NCBI RefSeq assembly: GCF_002266285.1
Contig: NZ_NPMS01000011.1
Location: forward strand, 30,209-94,208
Direction of reading: 5' to 3'
DNA length: 64,000 nt
Source of the DNA: Virgibacillus indicus
GTDB lineage: Bacteria; Bacillota; Bacilli; Bacillales; Amphibacillaceae
Part shown: positions 33,791-45,196 of the stretch, one piece after another
How the letters are laid out: each line of letters opens with the position of its first letter
Numbering within the stretch: position 1 is the first letter of the stretch
Notes under the pieces: model-generated
What the model was told of the DNA's origin: nothing
The model's input: only the letters and a program-made list of their open reading frames with translations
Database searches by the model: none
Position numbers and translations under genes: made by a program

Positions 33791-33830
33791 AACAAGAAGC
33801 CTGGAGACCACAGCGCTTCTTGTTTTCTTT
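33791..33830. terminator. bidirectional terminator
   Basis: AACAAGAAGC and GCTTCTTGTT (33791-33800, 33815-33824) flank a 14-base loop, with T-rich flanks on both strands, between the rightward DUF378 gene and a leftward small gene. Confidence 0.75.
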
Positions 33831-33834
33831 CTGA

Positions 33835-33996
33835 TTACTTAAATTGCTGCTCACTTTTCTTTTGTTTAACTGCTTCTTGCAATGGATCCCCTGCCAAGGC
33901 TTGTTCCGCATCATCTAAAGCACTTTGCAGAGCCTGATCGTTTTTCGCTGTCATTGATTGCAAGTTTTGGTTTTCACCATTTTTATATGCACTCAT
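33835..33996 (-). CDS. 53-residue small hydrophilic protein
   Basis: ATG at 33996 follows GGAGGTATTGG. Product starts MSAYKNGENQNLQSMTAKN, then DQALQSALDDAEQALAGDP and a lysine-rich end. Rich in Gln, Asp and Lys with no membrane segment, like many small spore or stress proteins. It ends in the shared terminator. Family not recognised. Confidence 0.6.
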   Translation of the reverse strand: MSAYKNGENQNLQSMTAKNDQALQSALDDAEQALAGDPLQEAVKQKKSEQQFK

Positions 33997-34257
33997 TCCA
34001 ATACCTCCATTTAATTTAGATTAATTATGCCGGAACCCGACATCGCTTATTATTCTTTCCCTCACTTCCAAAATAAAATACCCGCTTCATGTTCTGCAAG
34101 GATAATTCGTTTAAAGGATTGTTGAATAAAATTCTAAAAAGAAATCAATGATGGCTGTGGTATATATAATTAAAATGACTGCATAATAAAACGTGTAGCG
34201 TTAACGTTACAGCTTTCAAAACTACGAATTAATGCTTTACACCTTGGAGGGATAATC

Positions 34258-34515
34258 ATGTCTGTATTGAACAACTTTGATGGCTGGAAAAGCTTTCTTG
34301 GCAATCGTCTTCAAAGTGCAGAACAAAATGGAATGGACGATGGAGCAATAAATAGCATTGCCACTGAAGTAGGAAGTTATTTGGCAGCCAATGTTGAACC
34401 AAAGAATGATGAGCAAAGACTGTTGGCCGAGCTTTGGAATGCAGCAGATCAAAACCAGAAACAGGCATTAGCAGGTACTATGGTAAATCTGGTCAAAAGC
34501 TCAAAAACCAAATAA
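34258..34515 (+). CDS. DUF3243 family protein (YmfJ-like)
   Basis: 85-residue helical protein: NNFDGWKSFLGNRLQSAEQ, VGSYLAANVEPKNDEQRLLAELW and AGTMVNLVKSS. This is the DUF3243 family (B. subtilis YmfJ). ATG 34258 behind TTGGAGGG. Function unknown. A strong terminator follows. Confidence 0.85.
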   Translation: MSVLNNFDGWKSFLGNRLQSAEQNGMDDGAINSIATEVGSYLAANVEPKNDEQRLLAELWNAADQNQKQALAGTMVNLVKSSKTK

Positions 34516-34558
34516 GTAAAGAAGGAATGTTGTTTAACAGCAACATTCCTTCTTACTT
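34514..34558 (+). terminator. terminator of the DUF3243 gene
   Basis: A long stem (GAAGGAATGTTG with CAACATTCCTTC, extended by AAGTAA/TTACTT) with an eight-base loop. Confidence 0.8.
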
Positions 34559-34620
34559 GTTGTAATTGTTAGTCGGTATAATAAAGCCTTCAATAACTCT
34601 GAATGTAGAGATTTTTACTA

Positions 34621-34749
34621 ATGAATAACAAAACAGCTGTCATCAAATTATTAGAAAAACAGGGGATAAAATAAATTCGTTATGGTATGGGCAGAGATCA
34701 AATTACAATCAACGCTGCTGTATAGCAATTTCATGAAAGTACATACTAA
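34621..34749 (+). pseudogene. possible small pseudogene with two in-frame stops
   Basis: One frame reads MNNKTAVIKLLEKQGIK, TAA, IRYGMGRDQITINAAV, TAG, QFHESTY, TAA. The three pieces are protein-like and in phase, suggesting a 41-residue gene inactivated by two nonsense changes. It is equally possible that this is chance in AT-rich DNA. Confidence 0.2.
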
Positions 34750-34781
34750 ATAAGAAAAACTGTCTTGCTGCAGGTGATATT

Positions 34782-35093
34782 GTGAAGATTGTGCTGATTG
34801 TCGGAAGTATCGTAATTCCTTTAATAATGTTCTATTCTCAGAAATATTGGGTACGACTAAGGCTTATTTATAATTTAATTGCAATTATAGCCGTACTCAT
34901 ATTTGGAAATATTGCTTCGCTGTCGATATATAAAATAATTATAGATAAGACAGTTTTCATGACTGCCATCCATGCGATATTTTTAAATCCTTTTTTCTTA
35001 ATTGCAGGATCTTACATAGGAGTCTACTTACTTTACAGACTTCTGCTGTTAAGTATAGAGGAACAACAAGAGAAACCAAGTGAAATGAAGTGA
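34782..35093 (+). CDS. small membrane protein
   Basis: 103 residues, three hydrophobic segments (LIVGSIVIPLIMFY, LIYNLIAIIAVLIFGNIASL, FLIAGSYIGVYLLYRLLLL) and a short charged tail. GTG start at 34782 with AGGTGA upstream. Family not recognised. Confidence 0.55.
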   Translation: MKIVLIVGSIVIPLIMFYSQKYWVRLRLIYNLIAIIAVLIFGNIASLSIYKIIIDKTVFMTAIHAIFLNPFFLIAGSYIGVYLLYRLLLLSIEEQQEKPSEMK

Positions 35094-35165
35094 CAATAGA
35101 AAAAAGGGTGCGGACCAATGGATACTTTCTTTTCTTATTGCTTGGGTTTGGGTTATTTTGAAATC

Positions 35166-36044
35166 TTATACATTGTTATCCCTTCGGTTTTCAAAGATAT
35201 TTTTGTCCAACATCTCAGTTTTTGTTGGATTCGTATACAATAAAGTTGTGTGGATATTGGAAATGACCAGCCTGATTTGCAACCTCATGGATGCTCATTC
35301 CTTTATTGATCGCATTAGAACAAAAGAAATGTCGTAATACATGCGGGGTGATGTTCTTTCCAATTTGTTTGGAGTATCTCTGAAATGCGGTGTTAACTAC
35401 TGTCCGGTCCAACCGACGTTTTCTGTTACTTGGAAACAAGTAATCTGCATCAATATCTTTGTTATTTCGTTCTTTGAACCAGGATTGAAGAGCAATCTTT
35501 ACTTTCTCACTCATATAAACAATTCTACTTTTATCGCCTTTTCCATCTCTCACCGTAATTTCACGGGTAATTAAATCCACATCATCTGTATGTAAACTCA
35601 ATGCCTCAGATAACCGAAGTCCAGCATATGCAAAAATAGTTGATAAAGCATAATAGCGAATATTACTATCATCCAAAATTACTTGACGGAACTTTTCTAC
35701 ATCATCATATTCCAAAGTAGCTAAAGAAACGTATTGCTGCTGTACTTTTTCGAAATCTTTTTTACCAATTACCATTTCTGGCTGTACCGCTAATTCCTCT
35801 ATTAAAAATTCATTGAATTATATCAGGCCACTCAGTTTTGTGTTTATCGTTCTTGGATGCAATTTCTTTACAGTTTTCAAGAAAGTTATATATTCGCGAA
35901 CGTTTTCATGGTTAAGTTTTTTAAAGGAAACGTCTTTCAATTCATCAAACCATTTTAAATATCCTCTGACTGACTGCGTATATCCCTTTATGGAATTTTC
36001 CTTCAGATTTTTTCCTGCAAATAATTAATAAACAATTCAATCAT
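35166..36044 (-). pseudogene. phage-type tyrosine recombinase with several lesions
   Basis: Start MIELFINYLQEK at 36044 behind GAGGGTGAG; then a frameshift near codon 12, a TAA in frame after NTKLSGLI (about 35820) followed in phase by FNEFLIEELAVQPE, and a second frameshift at the catalytic GH: the frame gives AGHFQYPHNF, while one base over gives SNIHTTLLYTNP with the nucleophilic Tyr. Catalytic-domain pieces AGLRLSEAL and HVLRHFF are intact. Clearly dead as it stands. Confidence 0.8.
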
Positions 36045-36251
36045 TTTACTCACCCTCATAAATTATGTTGGATTATATACTGATTAGTTTATTAAAGCAA
36101 TATAAAAACACAACATAAATGCTATTATGTTGTGTTTTTGGCAAAGAAATCACTTATGATAGGGTTCCCCTTAACAGTTGTACTGACAATTTTAATATAT
36201 TTGGTGCCTGCCCCCTAGTGCCCTGAGGTCTAATCGACATCATCTTTAGTA

Positions 36252-36830
36252 CTAATCCCTTTCACCTGCATCTTCTACGGGTATATAATTATATATTTCG
36301 CCAGATTTTGTAAGTTTGGTAAGTTTATCTAACCAATGATAATAGACCATGGCATCATCGAGTTGTTGATAATGCAACTTTGCTCTCTCTCGCAATGTTT
36401 CATCTATTTCACTATTTTCAATTACCTCATGGAGTTGTTCTTGAGCCTTCTTAATACTAACCACAAACATACTCACTTCACGTTCCCATTTCATTCCAAA
36501 AAATTGAGAGAAATAATTGAAGAAATTTTTTTCAGCCATGAATGAATCTTTTCTTGAACCTTTCTTCCATACCTTTTGAACAATATTGATTTCTTGAAGC
36601 TTTCTAACAGATGTACTCATGCTTGGTTTACTCATACTGAGTGCATCTTTCATTTCATCCAGGGTAATAGGCTTATGTTTAAAATACATGGTTGCGTACA
36701 GACGTCCTACTGAAGGGGTAACACCATAAAGATCCATCGTTTCTGAAATCGTATTAACCATCATATTTTCAGCTTGGTCGATTTTTTCTTTGGCTTTTTC
36801 ATTAGCAAAATTATTCCGATTTCCTTCCAT
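36252..36830 (-). CDS. gbsR: GbsR family repressor (choline-responsive)
   Basis: 192-residue winged-helix protein closely resembling B. subtilis GbsR: MDLYGVTPSVGRLYATMYF, LDEMKDALSMSKPSMSTSVRKLQ and YYHWLDKLTKL. GbsR represses gbsAB and choline uptake genes and is relieved by choline. ATG 36830 is behind AGAGGTG. Here the choline-oxidation genes lie 1.5 to 3.5 kb away on the opposite strand, separated by an OpuAC-type gene. Confidence 0.88.
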   Translation of the reverse strand: MEGNRNNFANEKAKEKIDQAENMMVNTISETMDLYGVTPSVGRLYATMYFKHKPITLDEMKDALSMSKPSMSTSVRKLQEINIVQKVWKKGSRKDSFMAEKNFFNYFSQFFGMKWEREVSMFVVSIKKAQEQLHEVIENSEIDETLRERAKLHYQQLDDAMVYYHWLDKLTKLTKSGEIYNYIPVEDAGERD

Positions 36831-36961
36831 TGTGGCACCTCTTTTTTGTGGAAAATAAAGCATATTTGCTGTTAAATTAATTTATAATAAATTAAATGTT
36901 TCTTTTATTTTATAATGAATAATACTTCGATGCAACTTAAATTCTGAAATTGCTTAGCTGC

Positions 36962-37063
36962 TTAGAAAACTTGGCTTATCACCATGCCTTTAATGGCGAA
37001 AACCTTAGTTACACTTATGCAGGGTAAGAAAGTTTAGACATTCCTATCTGCCAAAAAAAGTTA
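36962..37063. repeat. dispersed structured repeat, copy 2
   Basis: Related to 26784-26887, starting TTAGAAAACTTGGCTTATCA. The second stem is GCAG/CTGC here against ACTGAT/ATCAGT in copy 1: bases changed on both sides and pairing is kept. Lies downstream of opuAC and upstream of gbsR. Confidence 0.65.
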
Positions 37064-37074
37064 CATTTCTCACG

Positions 37075-37111
37075 GAAAGAGACGATTCTCTTATCGAGTA
37101 TCGTCTCTTTC
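37075..37111 (-). terminator. terminator of the OpuAC-type gene
   Basis: GAAAGAGACGAT and ATCGTCTCTTTC form a 12-bp stem nine bases past the stop codon. The T tract is weak. Confidence 0.65.
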
Positions 37112-37119
37112 TCTTACAT

Positions 37120-38019
37120 TTACTTCATCCATTTTTCAATTACATCCTGATTTTCTTCCACCCATTTTTGTGCGCCTTTAATAGGATTGTCTACATCTTC
37201 TTTGATATTAAGCATTAATTCACCAAGTTGCTTGTCGCTTAATTTAAAGTTCTTCAACCACTTACTAACTTTTTCATGGTCTGTGTCAAATCCTTCACGG
37301 GTTGCCATATAGATTTTTTCTACTTCACCAAAGGTTTTTTTCGGATCTTCCAAAAACTTTAAGTCCACTTCAGAAAACACATAATGTGGTTTCCATAGCG
37401 GTGCAACGATAGGTTCTTCTTTTTCAACCGCATCCTTAATCGATGTAATCATAGCTGCCGTACTGCTCGCTACCAATTCATATTCAAGGCCGTATTCCTC
37501 GTTTACTTCTTGCGTTACCAGCATTGTTCCTGCCCCAGACTCAAAACCTATTATTTCTCCATTGAATTTTTCTTTGTTTTCATGTAAATCTTTAATACTG
37601 TTTACATCTTCCATATACGTTGGAACGGCCAAACCAACTTTCCCATGTTCATACCACGGATCTTCAAAAAAATTAGTTTCGTCTTTATACTGTTCATAGT
37701 AACTCTTATCTTGCACAGGCAACCAAATTTCCGGTGCCACATCTAAATCTCCTGAAGCTAAAGCAGCCATCTGAGGACCCATTTCAAGAAGTTTTAACTC
37801 CACGTCATAACCTTCATCTTCCAGAATAGCCTTCCACAAATTTGTAACTGCAACATTTTCAGGCCAATTAATCTGTCCAATCGTGATTGTCTCTTTGCTT
37901 TCATTCGATTCAGCATTTGTACTACCCGAATCGTCACTTTCACTAGTTGAACCGCAAGCTGCTAGTCCAAAAAGTATAATAGTAAATAAAATTAATTGAC
38001 TCATTCTACGAAAACTCAT
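37120..38019 (-). CDS. glycine betaine/choline-type substrate-binding lipoprotein (OpuAC family), orphan
   Basis: 299-residue lipoprotein: signal LILFTIILFGLAAC (Cys about residue 22), acidic Ser/Glu linker, then ITIGQINWPENVAVTNLWKAILEDEGYDV and PEIWLPVQDKSYYEQY typical of OpuAC binding proteins for quaternary amines. No ABC ATPase or permease gene adjoins it, so its transporter is elsewhere. Position between gbsR and gbsA suggests choline or glycine betaine as ligand and GbsR control. Confidence 0.85.
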   Translation of the reverse strand: MSFRRMSQLILFTIILFGLAACGSTSESDDSGSTNAESNESKETITIGQINWPENVAVTNLWKAILEDEGYDVELKLLEMGPQMAALASGDLDVAPEIWLPVQDKSYYEQYKDETNFFEDPWYEHGKVGLAVPTYMEDVNSIKDLHENKEKFNGEIIGFESGAGTMLVTQEVNEEYGLEYELVASSTAAMITSIKDAVEKEEPIVAPLWKPHYVFSEVDLKFLEDPKKTFGEVEKIYMATREGFDTDHEKVSKWLKNFKLSDKQLGELMLNIKEDVDNPIKGAQKWVEENQDVIEKWMK

Positions 38020-38145
38020 TGATTGTCAAACACCTTTCCGATTTGTATTTCGGCAAATATCTATTAATAAACACGCACTTTCGCCAAGAGTGCTAATCGA
38101 AACTTTGAATTAGCAATTCGCCCCCTCTTATTAAATAAAATAAAT

Positions 38146-38167
38146 ACGTTTAATATTTTCTAAACGT
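38146..38167. promoter_or_regulatory. inverted repeat upstream of the OpuAC-type gene
   Basis: ACGTTTA and TAAACGT are separated by eight AT bases within the 364-base gap shared with gbsA. Candidate regulator site, possibly GbsR. Confidence 0.35.
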
Positions 38168-38285
38168 TTTTCACTCTATGTAATAGGTTAACGAAAGATT
38201 CTGTTTTGTCAAATCCAAATATTATTTAATCTTGTCTCATTGTTGTCTTACCGGAGATAGAAAAATTTTGTGTTTTTTGCAACGT

Positions 38286-38315
38286 TTGACAAGTAAATAA
38301 AAATACTGTTAGGAT
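38286..38315 (+). promoter_or_regulatory. candidate sigma-A promoter of gbsA
   Basis: TTGACA (38286-38291), 18-base spacer, TAGGAT (38310-38315). The rest of the 38020-38383 gap is AT-rich and holds no gene. Confidence 0.5.
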
Positions 38316-38340
38316 AACGTTATTAATATTATTTAATTTT

Positions 38341-38356
38341 TATTTAACAAATTTAA
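38341..38356. promoter_or_regulatory. candidate GbsR site upstream of gbsA
   Basis: TATTTAACAAATTTAA lies just downstream of the presumed gbsA promoter. Its first 13 bases recur exactly at 40201-40213 upstream of betA. Function inferred from this sharing. Confidence 0.35.
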
Positions 38357-38383
38357 CAGAAAAAGCAGTAAAGGAGTGGTGAT

Positions 38384-39856
38384 TTGAGCTTACAAAGAAT
38401 GTATATAAATGGTGAGTGGGTTAATGCCAAATCCGGAGAAACACGAGATATTATTAACCCTTATAATCAAGAAGTCATTGCAACTTCTTCGGAAGGAAAT
38501 GAAGAAGATGCACGAGCAGCCATTCAAGCAGCAAGGGTGGCATTTGATGAAGGGAGCTGGAGCACATTACCTGCCAGTGAACGTGGTGAGTTCATTTACA
38601 AAATAGGTACGTTGATCCGTCGAGACTTGCAGAAGCTGGCTGAGTTGGAAACATTGGATACAGGTAAAACAGTCGAAGAAAGCCGTGCGGATATGGCCGA
38701 CATCGCTAACGTTTTCTTTTACTTCGGTGGTTTAGCGGACAAAAATGGGGGTGAAGTCATTGCATCACCGATACCAAACAGTGAAAGTAAGGTTGTTCGC
38801 GAGCCCGTTGGTGTCTGTGGTCAAATCACACCATGGAACTATCCATTATTACAAGCCGCATGGAAGATAGCACCGGCTTTGGCAACAGGTAACACCATTG
38901 TTATGAAACCGAGTGAGATCACACCATTAACAACCGTTAAAGTCTTTGAACTAATCGAAGAGGTTGGCATACCAAAGGGTGTGGCCAACTTAGTACTTGG
39001 TTCCGGTGCATCTGTTGGTGCGGAACTATCTGTTAATGAGGACGTTGATTTAATTTCATTCACCGGTGGCATTGAAACCGGAAAAACAATCATGCAAGCT
39101 GCCAGTCATAATGTGAAAAAAATCGCACTTGAGCTCGGCGGAAAAAATCCGAATATCGTTTTTTCCGATGCTGACTTTGAAACAGCGGTTGATCAGGCGT
39201 TAAATGCTGTATTTTTCCATGCAGGCCAAGTTTGCTCTGCGGGATCCAGGCTTTTAATTGAAGAAAGCATCCATGATGAATTTGTGGAAGCACTCATTGA
39301 ACGAACGAAACAAATCAAATTAGGCAATGGTTTTGATGAAAACACACAAAGTGGGCCAATGATTTCGGCAGAACACCGTGCGAAGGTTGAAAACTATGTG
39401 GAAGTAGGAAAAAAAGAAGGAGCCAAACTAGCTGTTGGCGGAAAGCGTCCTGATGATCCTGAATTGCAAAACGGCTTTTTCTATTTACCTACCATATTTA
39501 CAAACTGTACAAACGATATGCGCATCATCCAGGAAGAGGTATTCGGCCCAGTACTGACAGTAGAGACTTTCAAGACCAAAGAGGAAGCTGTCAAATTAGC
39601 GAACGATACGATTTATGGTTTGGCTGGAGCCGTCTGGACGCAGGATTTGAATAAGGGAGAATTTGTCGCGGCACGCTTGCGAATGGGTACCGTCTGGATC
39701 AATGATTTCCACCCTTATTTTGCACAGGCACCTTGGGGCGGTTATAAGCAATCAGGCATTGGCCGTGAACTTGGTTCGGAAGGTATGGAGGAATATACCG
39801 AAGTGAAGCATATTTATCGTAACAAACAACCTAAACCTGTTAATTGGTTTAACTAA
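38384..39856 (+). CDS. gbsA: betaine aldehyde dehydrogenase GbsA
   Basis: 490-residue NAD(P)-dependent aldehyde dehydrogenase converting betaine aldehyde to glycine betaine. Family motifs: PWNYPLLQAAWKIAPALA (cofactor region), FTGGIETGK, ELGGKNPNIVF with the general-base Glu, and FFHAGQVCSAGSR with the catalytic Cys near residue 290. C-terminal PWGGYKQSGIGRELG is typical of betaine aldehyde dehydrogenases. TTG 38384 follows AAAGGAGTGG. Confidence 0.94.
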   Translation: MSLQRMYINGEWVNAKSGETRDIINPYNQEVIATSSEGNEEDARAAIQAARVAFDEGSWSTLPASERGEFIYKIGTLIRRDLQKLAELETLDTGKTVEESRADMADIANVFFYFGGLADKNGGEVIASPIPNSESKVVREPVGVCGQITPWNYPLLQAAWKIAPALATGNTIVMKPSEITPLTTVKVFELIEEVGIPKGVANLVLGSGASVGAELSVNEDVDLISFTGGIETGKTIMQAASHNVKKIALELGGKNPNIVFSDADFETAVDQALNAVFFHAGQVCSAGSRLLIEESIHDEFVEALIERTKQIKLGNGFDENTQSGPMISAEHRAKVENYVEVGKKEGAKLAVGGKRPDDPELQNGFFYLPTIFTNCTNDMRIIQEEVFGPVLTVETFKTKEEAVKLANDTIYGLAGAVWTQDLNKGEFVAARLRMGTVWINDFHPYFAQAPWGGYKQSGIGRELGSEGMEEYTEVKHIYRNKQPKPVNWFN

Positions 39857-40342
39857 TTTTGATGTAAATCTATATTTTATAATGTTTGTTCAAACAGGAC
39901 GATAAAAAGGACTGAGAAATTCGAGGCAGCAAAGCTTTGAGTACCGGAACGTTGCTTTTAATACGTGAGGAACGGAAAAGCAGGCTAACAAAGATATTCG
40001 ATGTGTTATTTTTACCGGACTTTTTGAACATCCTCTTGTAATCAATAGCTCTAAGCCTTCTTTCATAGAAAGGTTTGGAGCTATATTGAGTTTTGTACCA
40101 ACATTTACCTTGTATTTGTTCCAAAAACTAGAAATCCACCTCATGATTTACAAGTTTAAAAAGTAATGTTATATTTATATTGTTTCATACGTTAAAAATA
40201 TATTTAACAAATTAAATATATTTAATACAGTTAAAGAAGATGAAATAGTTTGCCAGATTGCTGGATTCATTATTTGATGAATGGATTTCAACTTCCTTTG
40301 TATACTGTATTCCATTTAACAATCTTTAAGGAGGTATTTCAG
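39857..40342. other. gbsA-betA intergenic region
   Basis: About 490 bases with no supported gene. Several short frames on the minus strand look coding-like in pieces but share no family, so an old gene remnant is possible. The last 140 bases are very AT-rich and contain TATTTAACAAATTAAA at 40201-40216, matching the site upstream of gbsA, so betA probably has its own GbsR-type control. Confidence 0.4.
40201..40216. promoter_or_regulatory. candidate GbsR site upstream of betA
   Basis: Shares TATTTAACAAATT with the gbsA upstream region. Inferred operator; AT-richness raises the chance of coincidence. Confidence 0.35.
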
Positions 40343-42028
40343 ATGAATCAAACATACGATTATGTAATTGTAGGCGGAGGTAGTGCAGGTTCTGTACTTA
40401 GCAACCGTCTAAGTGTAGATGAGAATAGCAGTGTTCTTGTTCTGGAAGCGGGGCGCAATGATTACTTTTGGGATTTATTTATTCAAATGCCGGCAGCTTT
40501 GATGTTCCCATCAGGCAATCGCTTCTATGACTGGATCTACTCCACGGATCCTGAGCCTTATATGGATGGACGTCGTGTCGCGCATGCTCGAGGGAAAGTG
40601 CTTGGAGGATCAAGTTCCATAAATGGCATGATATACCAACGCGGCAACCCGATGGACTATGATCGGTGGGGATCTGAAGAGGGCATGGAAAATTGGGACT
40701 ATGCCCATTGTCTTCCATACTTTAAACGATTAGAAAATACATTTGGCGCGGATTCAACTGACGAGTACCGCGGTCACCATGGTCCAGTTAAATTAAAGCG
40801 CGGACCTGCAACGAATCCTTTATTTCAGGCCTTTTTCGACGCGGGTGTTGAGGCTGGTTACGCAAGAACACCCGATGTAAACGGCTTTCGTCAAGAAGGC
40901 TTTGGCCCATTTGACAGTCAAGTGCACAACGGCAGACGGGTTTCTGCTTCACGAGCATATTTACGTCCTGCAATGAAACGCAAAAACCTTACAGTAGAAA
41001 CGCGTGCTTTTGTTACCAGTATCAATTTTGATGGCACCAAGGCACAAGGTGTAACATATCAAAGGAATGGAAAAAACTATCATGTTAACGCGGGTGAAGT
41101 GATTCTTTCCGGTGGTGCATTCAACACGCCGCAGTTATTACAATTGTCCGGTGTAGGCGACACTGATCATTTACGCTCCCTTGGCATTGAACCGGTTCTT
41201 GACTTGCCAGGGGTAGGTGAAAACCTGGAGGATCATCTCGAAGTATATATACAGCACGCATGTCCACAGCCAGTTTCCATGCAACCAAGCTTAAATAAAG
41301 CTAAAATGCCATGGATCGGCTTGCAATGGTTACTTGGACGTACTGGACCGGCAGCATCGAACCATTTTGAAGGTGGTGGATTCGTCCGTTCGAATGAAGA
41401 AGTTGAATATCCAAATCTAATGTTCCATTTCCTACCACTAGCGGTTCGATATGATGGGCAAAAAGCGGATACTAAGCATGGATTTCAGGTACACGTCGGA
41501 CCGATGTATTCTAACTCCAGAGGAAGCCTGAAAATACGTTCACGTAACCCTTTCGAGCATCCAAGTATCATATGTAACTATTTATCTACCGAAGAGGATC
41601 GACGTGAGTGGATTGAAGCTATACGCGTTGCACGGGAAATTCTTTCTCAGCCAGCGTTAGCACCTTACAGTACGGGTGAGATTTCACCTGGTCCTTCTGT
41701 TCAAACAGAGGAGGAAATTTTGGAGTGGGTAAAGAAGGACGCGGAGACGGCACTTCATCCATCTTGCACGGCAAAAATGGGGCCTGCTTCCGACCCAATG
41801 GCAGTAGTAGACCCAGAAACTATGAAAGTTCATGGCCTGGACAATGTACGGGTAGTTGATGCATCTGTTATGCCGCGCACAACAAATGGAAATATCCATG
41901 CACCGGTGTTGATGCTGGCGGAAAAAGCAGCCGATATTATCCGTGGACAAAGACCACTAAAACCCGAGTATAAAGATTATTACCGTCATGGCGTTCACCC
42001 AGCAGACGCAGGCACAGTTAAGAATTAA
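40343..42028 (+). CDS. betA: choline dehydrogenase BetA (GMC oxidoreductase)
   Basis: 561-residue FAD-dependent enzyme oxidising choline to betaine aldehyde. It begins [20 protein letters not shown] (FAD Rossmann fold) and has [21 protein letters not shown] (GMC signature 1) and [20 protein letters not shown] (signature 2); the C-terminal active-site region is [10 protein letters not shown] and [21 protein letters not shown] 40343 follows AAGGAGG; a longer frame from 40250 has no site. B. subtilis uses the alcohol dehydrogenase GbsB for this step. Confidence 0.92.
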   Translation: MNQTYDYVIVGGGSAGSVLSNRLSVDENSSVLVLEAGRNDYFWDLFIQMPAALMFPSGNRFYDWIYSTDPEPYMDGRRVAHARGKVLGGSSSINGMIYQRGNPMDYDRWGSEEGMENWDYAHCLPYFKRLENTFGADSTDEYRGHHGPVKLKRGPATNPLFQAFFDAGVEAGYARTPDVNGFRQEGFGPFDSQVHNGRRVSASRAYLRPAMKRKNLTVETRAFVTSINFDGTKAQGVTYQRNGKNYHVNAGEVILSGGAFNTPQLLQLSGVGDTDHLRSLGIEPVLDLPGVGENLEDHLEVYIQHACPQPVSMQPSLNKAKMPWIGLQWLLGRTGPAASNHFEGGGFVRSNEEVEYPNLMFHFLPLAVRYDGQKADTKHGFQVHVGPMYSNSRGSLKIRSRNPFEHPSIICNYLSTEEDRREWIEAIRVAREILSQPALAPYSTGEISPGPSVQTEEEILEWVKKDAETALHPSCTAKMGPASDPMAVVDPETMKVHGLDNVRVVDASVMPRTTNGNIHAPVLMLAEKAADIIRGQRPLKPEYKDYYRHGVHPADAGTVKN

Positions 42029-42054
42029 GATTTTGTTGGGTTTATGAAAACTAG

Positions 42055-42092
42055 AAGGAGATCGTTCTAATCACATGAACGGTCTCCTTTAT
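42055..42092 (+). terminator. terminator of betA
   Basis: AAGGAGATCGTTC pairs with GAACGGTCTCCTT (one wobble), followed by TATTTTA. Confidence 0.8.
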
Positions 42093-42108
42093 TTTAAGAT
42101 TAGTGGAA

Positions 42109-42868
42109 TATGCAATAAGAAACAAGTTAATAAAAGACAATCCAAGGCAAGATGCGGTTATACCTAAAAAGCAATAACGGTGGAAGATTTGGAAAAAAAC
42201 ACTATTGAGGAGTCATATTTTGAAAAAATTGAGTTATTTACATTTTTAGATGCCATATCAAAGATAGGGCTAGAACTAGATATGGAAAGATTTTATACAA
42301 TAGCTTTTTCTGGCATGCGACCAGGAGAATTAACTGCATTAAAAAAGACGGATCTAGACTTTGAAAATAATACCATAAGAATAAGTAAGACACTATATAA
42401 TGAAACAAATAATATGAAAGCTTACAAATTAGATACAACGAAAACCAATAAAGCAAGAACAATTGATCTGGATGATAAAATAATGTCCATGCTTAAAAAG
42501 TTGGTTCAAAGAAATGATGAGCATAAAATGAAGTATCGAACTATACTTGAGGATTTTCATGATGCTGACTTTTTATACCAGCGTCCGAATGGTTATCCTT
42601 TCTAAAAATTTAGCGAACAGGATGAAAAGAATCATGAACTACATTAAAATCGATAAGAAGCCTCACACCACATTCTTTTAGACATACCCACATATCTATG
42701 ATGACAGAAGCCGGCATAGATTTACCTACTATTATGAAAAGAGTTGGTCATGAAGATCCTGATACAACCTTAAAAGTTTATACACATGTTACAGAAAAAA
42801 TGAAGATTAAGTCATTCGACAATCTCACTTCAATGAATAAAGAAATGATGCAAAAATTATCTTTTTAA
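42109..42868 (+). pseudogene. remnant of a phage integrase (tyrosine recombinase)
   Basis: Pieces in order: AIRNKLIKDNPRQDAVIPKKQ up to a TAA (about 42172), an open stretch 42180-42605 with FSGMRPGELTALKKTDLDF (first catalytic Arg), a frameshift into SKNLANRMKRIMNYI, another into PHSFRHTHISMMTEAGI (HxxR), and VGHEDPDTTLKVYTHVTEKM with the Tyr. The N-terminal domain is missing. Unlike the recombinase at 35166-36044 it is of the phage/Tn916-like Int type. Inactive. Confidence 0.8.
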
Positions 42869-42890
42869 AAATAAATGTTACCTTTTCATC

Positions 42891-42923
42891 AAAAAACGAG
42901 GCCTGCCCTTAGGCAAACCCCGT
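42891..42923 (-). terminator. terminator of groESL
   Basis: On the minus strand ACGGGG-GCC and GGC-CCTCGT pair around TAAG, followed by six T, 25 bases after the groEL stop. Confidence 0.75.
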
Positions 42924-42947
42924 AATATCAATGGTAGTTAATTGGGC

Positions 42948-44589
<1,642 letters not shown>

Positions 44590-44633
44590 TAAAATCCTCC
44601 TTAAAATAAGTTACTGAAATATTGATCTATGAA

Positions 44634-44915
44634 TTAGCCAATGACAGCTAAAATATCATTTTCACGAAGAATTAAGTATTCTGTGCCTTCGTATTTCACT
44701 TCAGTACCAGCAAATTTCGAGAAAATAATGCGGTCGCCTTCAGCAACCTCAAGCGCTATTTTTTCACCGTTTTCAACTTTTCCTGAACCAACAGCAACTA
44801 CTTTTCCTTCCTGTGGTTTTTCTTTTGCAGAGTCTGGAAGTACGATACCGCTTGCAGTTTTTTCTTCTTGTTCAACAAGCTCAATAACAACACGATCTCC
44901 TAGTGGTTTAATCAT
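44634..44915 (-). CDS. groES: co-chaperonin GroES
   Basis: 93-residue lid of the GroEL chamber: [34 protein letters not shown] (including the mobile loop) and [14 protein letters not shown]. First gene of the groESL operon, with a CIRCE operator 39 bases upstream. Confidence 0.99.
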   Translation of the reverse strand: MIKPLGDRVVIELVEQEEKTASGIVLPDSAKEKPQEGKVVAVGSGKVENGEKIALEVAEGDRIIFSKFAGTEVKYEGTEYLILRENDILAVIG

Positions 44916-44954
44916 GTAGAAAGCCTCCTTAATTCTATTATCTTTTTTTGATTA

Positions 44955-44981
44955 TTAGCACTCTAACCTGTCGAGTGCTAA
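44955..44981. promoter_or_regulatory. CIRCE element (HrcA operator)
   Basis: TTAGCACTC, nine-base spacer, GAGTGCTAA: a perfect CIRCE between promoter and groES. It indicates HrcA-controlled heat-shock expression. Confidence 0.97.
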
Positions 44982-45196
44982 TCCCAATTATTATGATAAA
45001 TAATTCATCAAAAAAAAGCAAGCATTGTATTCTATATTTTTATTTTTTTATCAGCTTTTCTTTGAAGGACAAACTATTATAACCAGAGGCTGAATTATGA
45101 TAAAATAGTTACTATGTCTAAATAAATTCTACTAGAAAATAGATGTTTAACATAAGATATATTGAAATATACATCGCCTGAAGGAGTCGTTATATT

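Noticed and set aside
39870..40144. Two overlapping minus-strand ORFs between gbsA and betA
   Set aside because: No ribosome binding sites or family resemblance; kept only as a possible unidentified remnant in the intergenic note.
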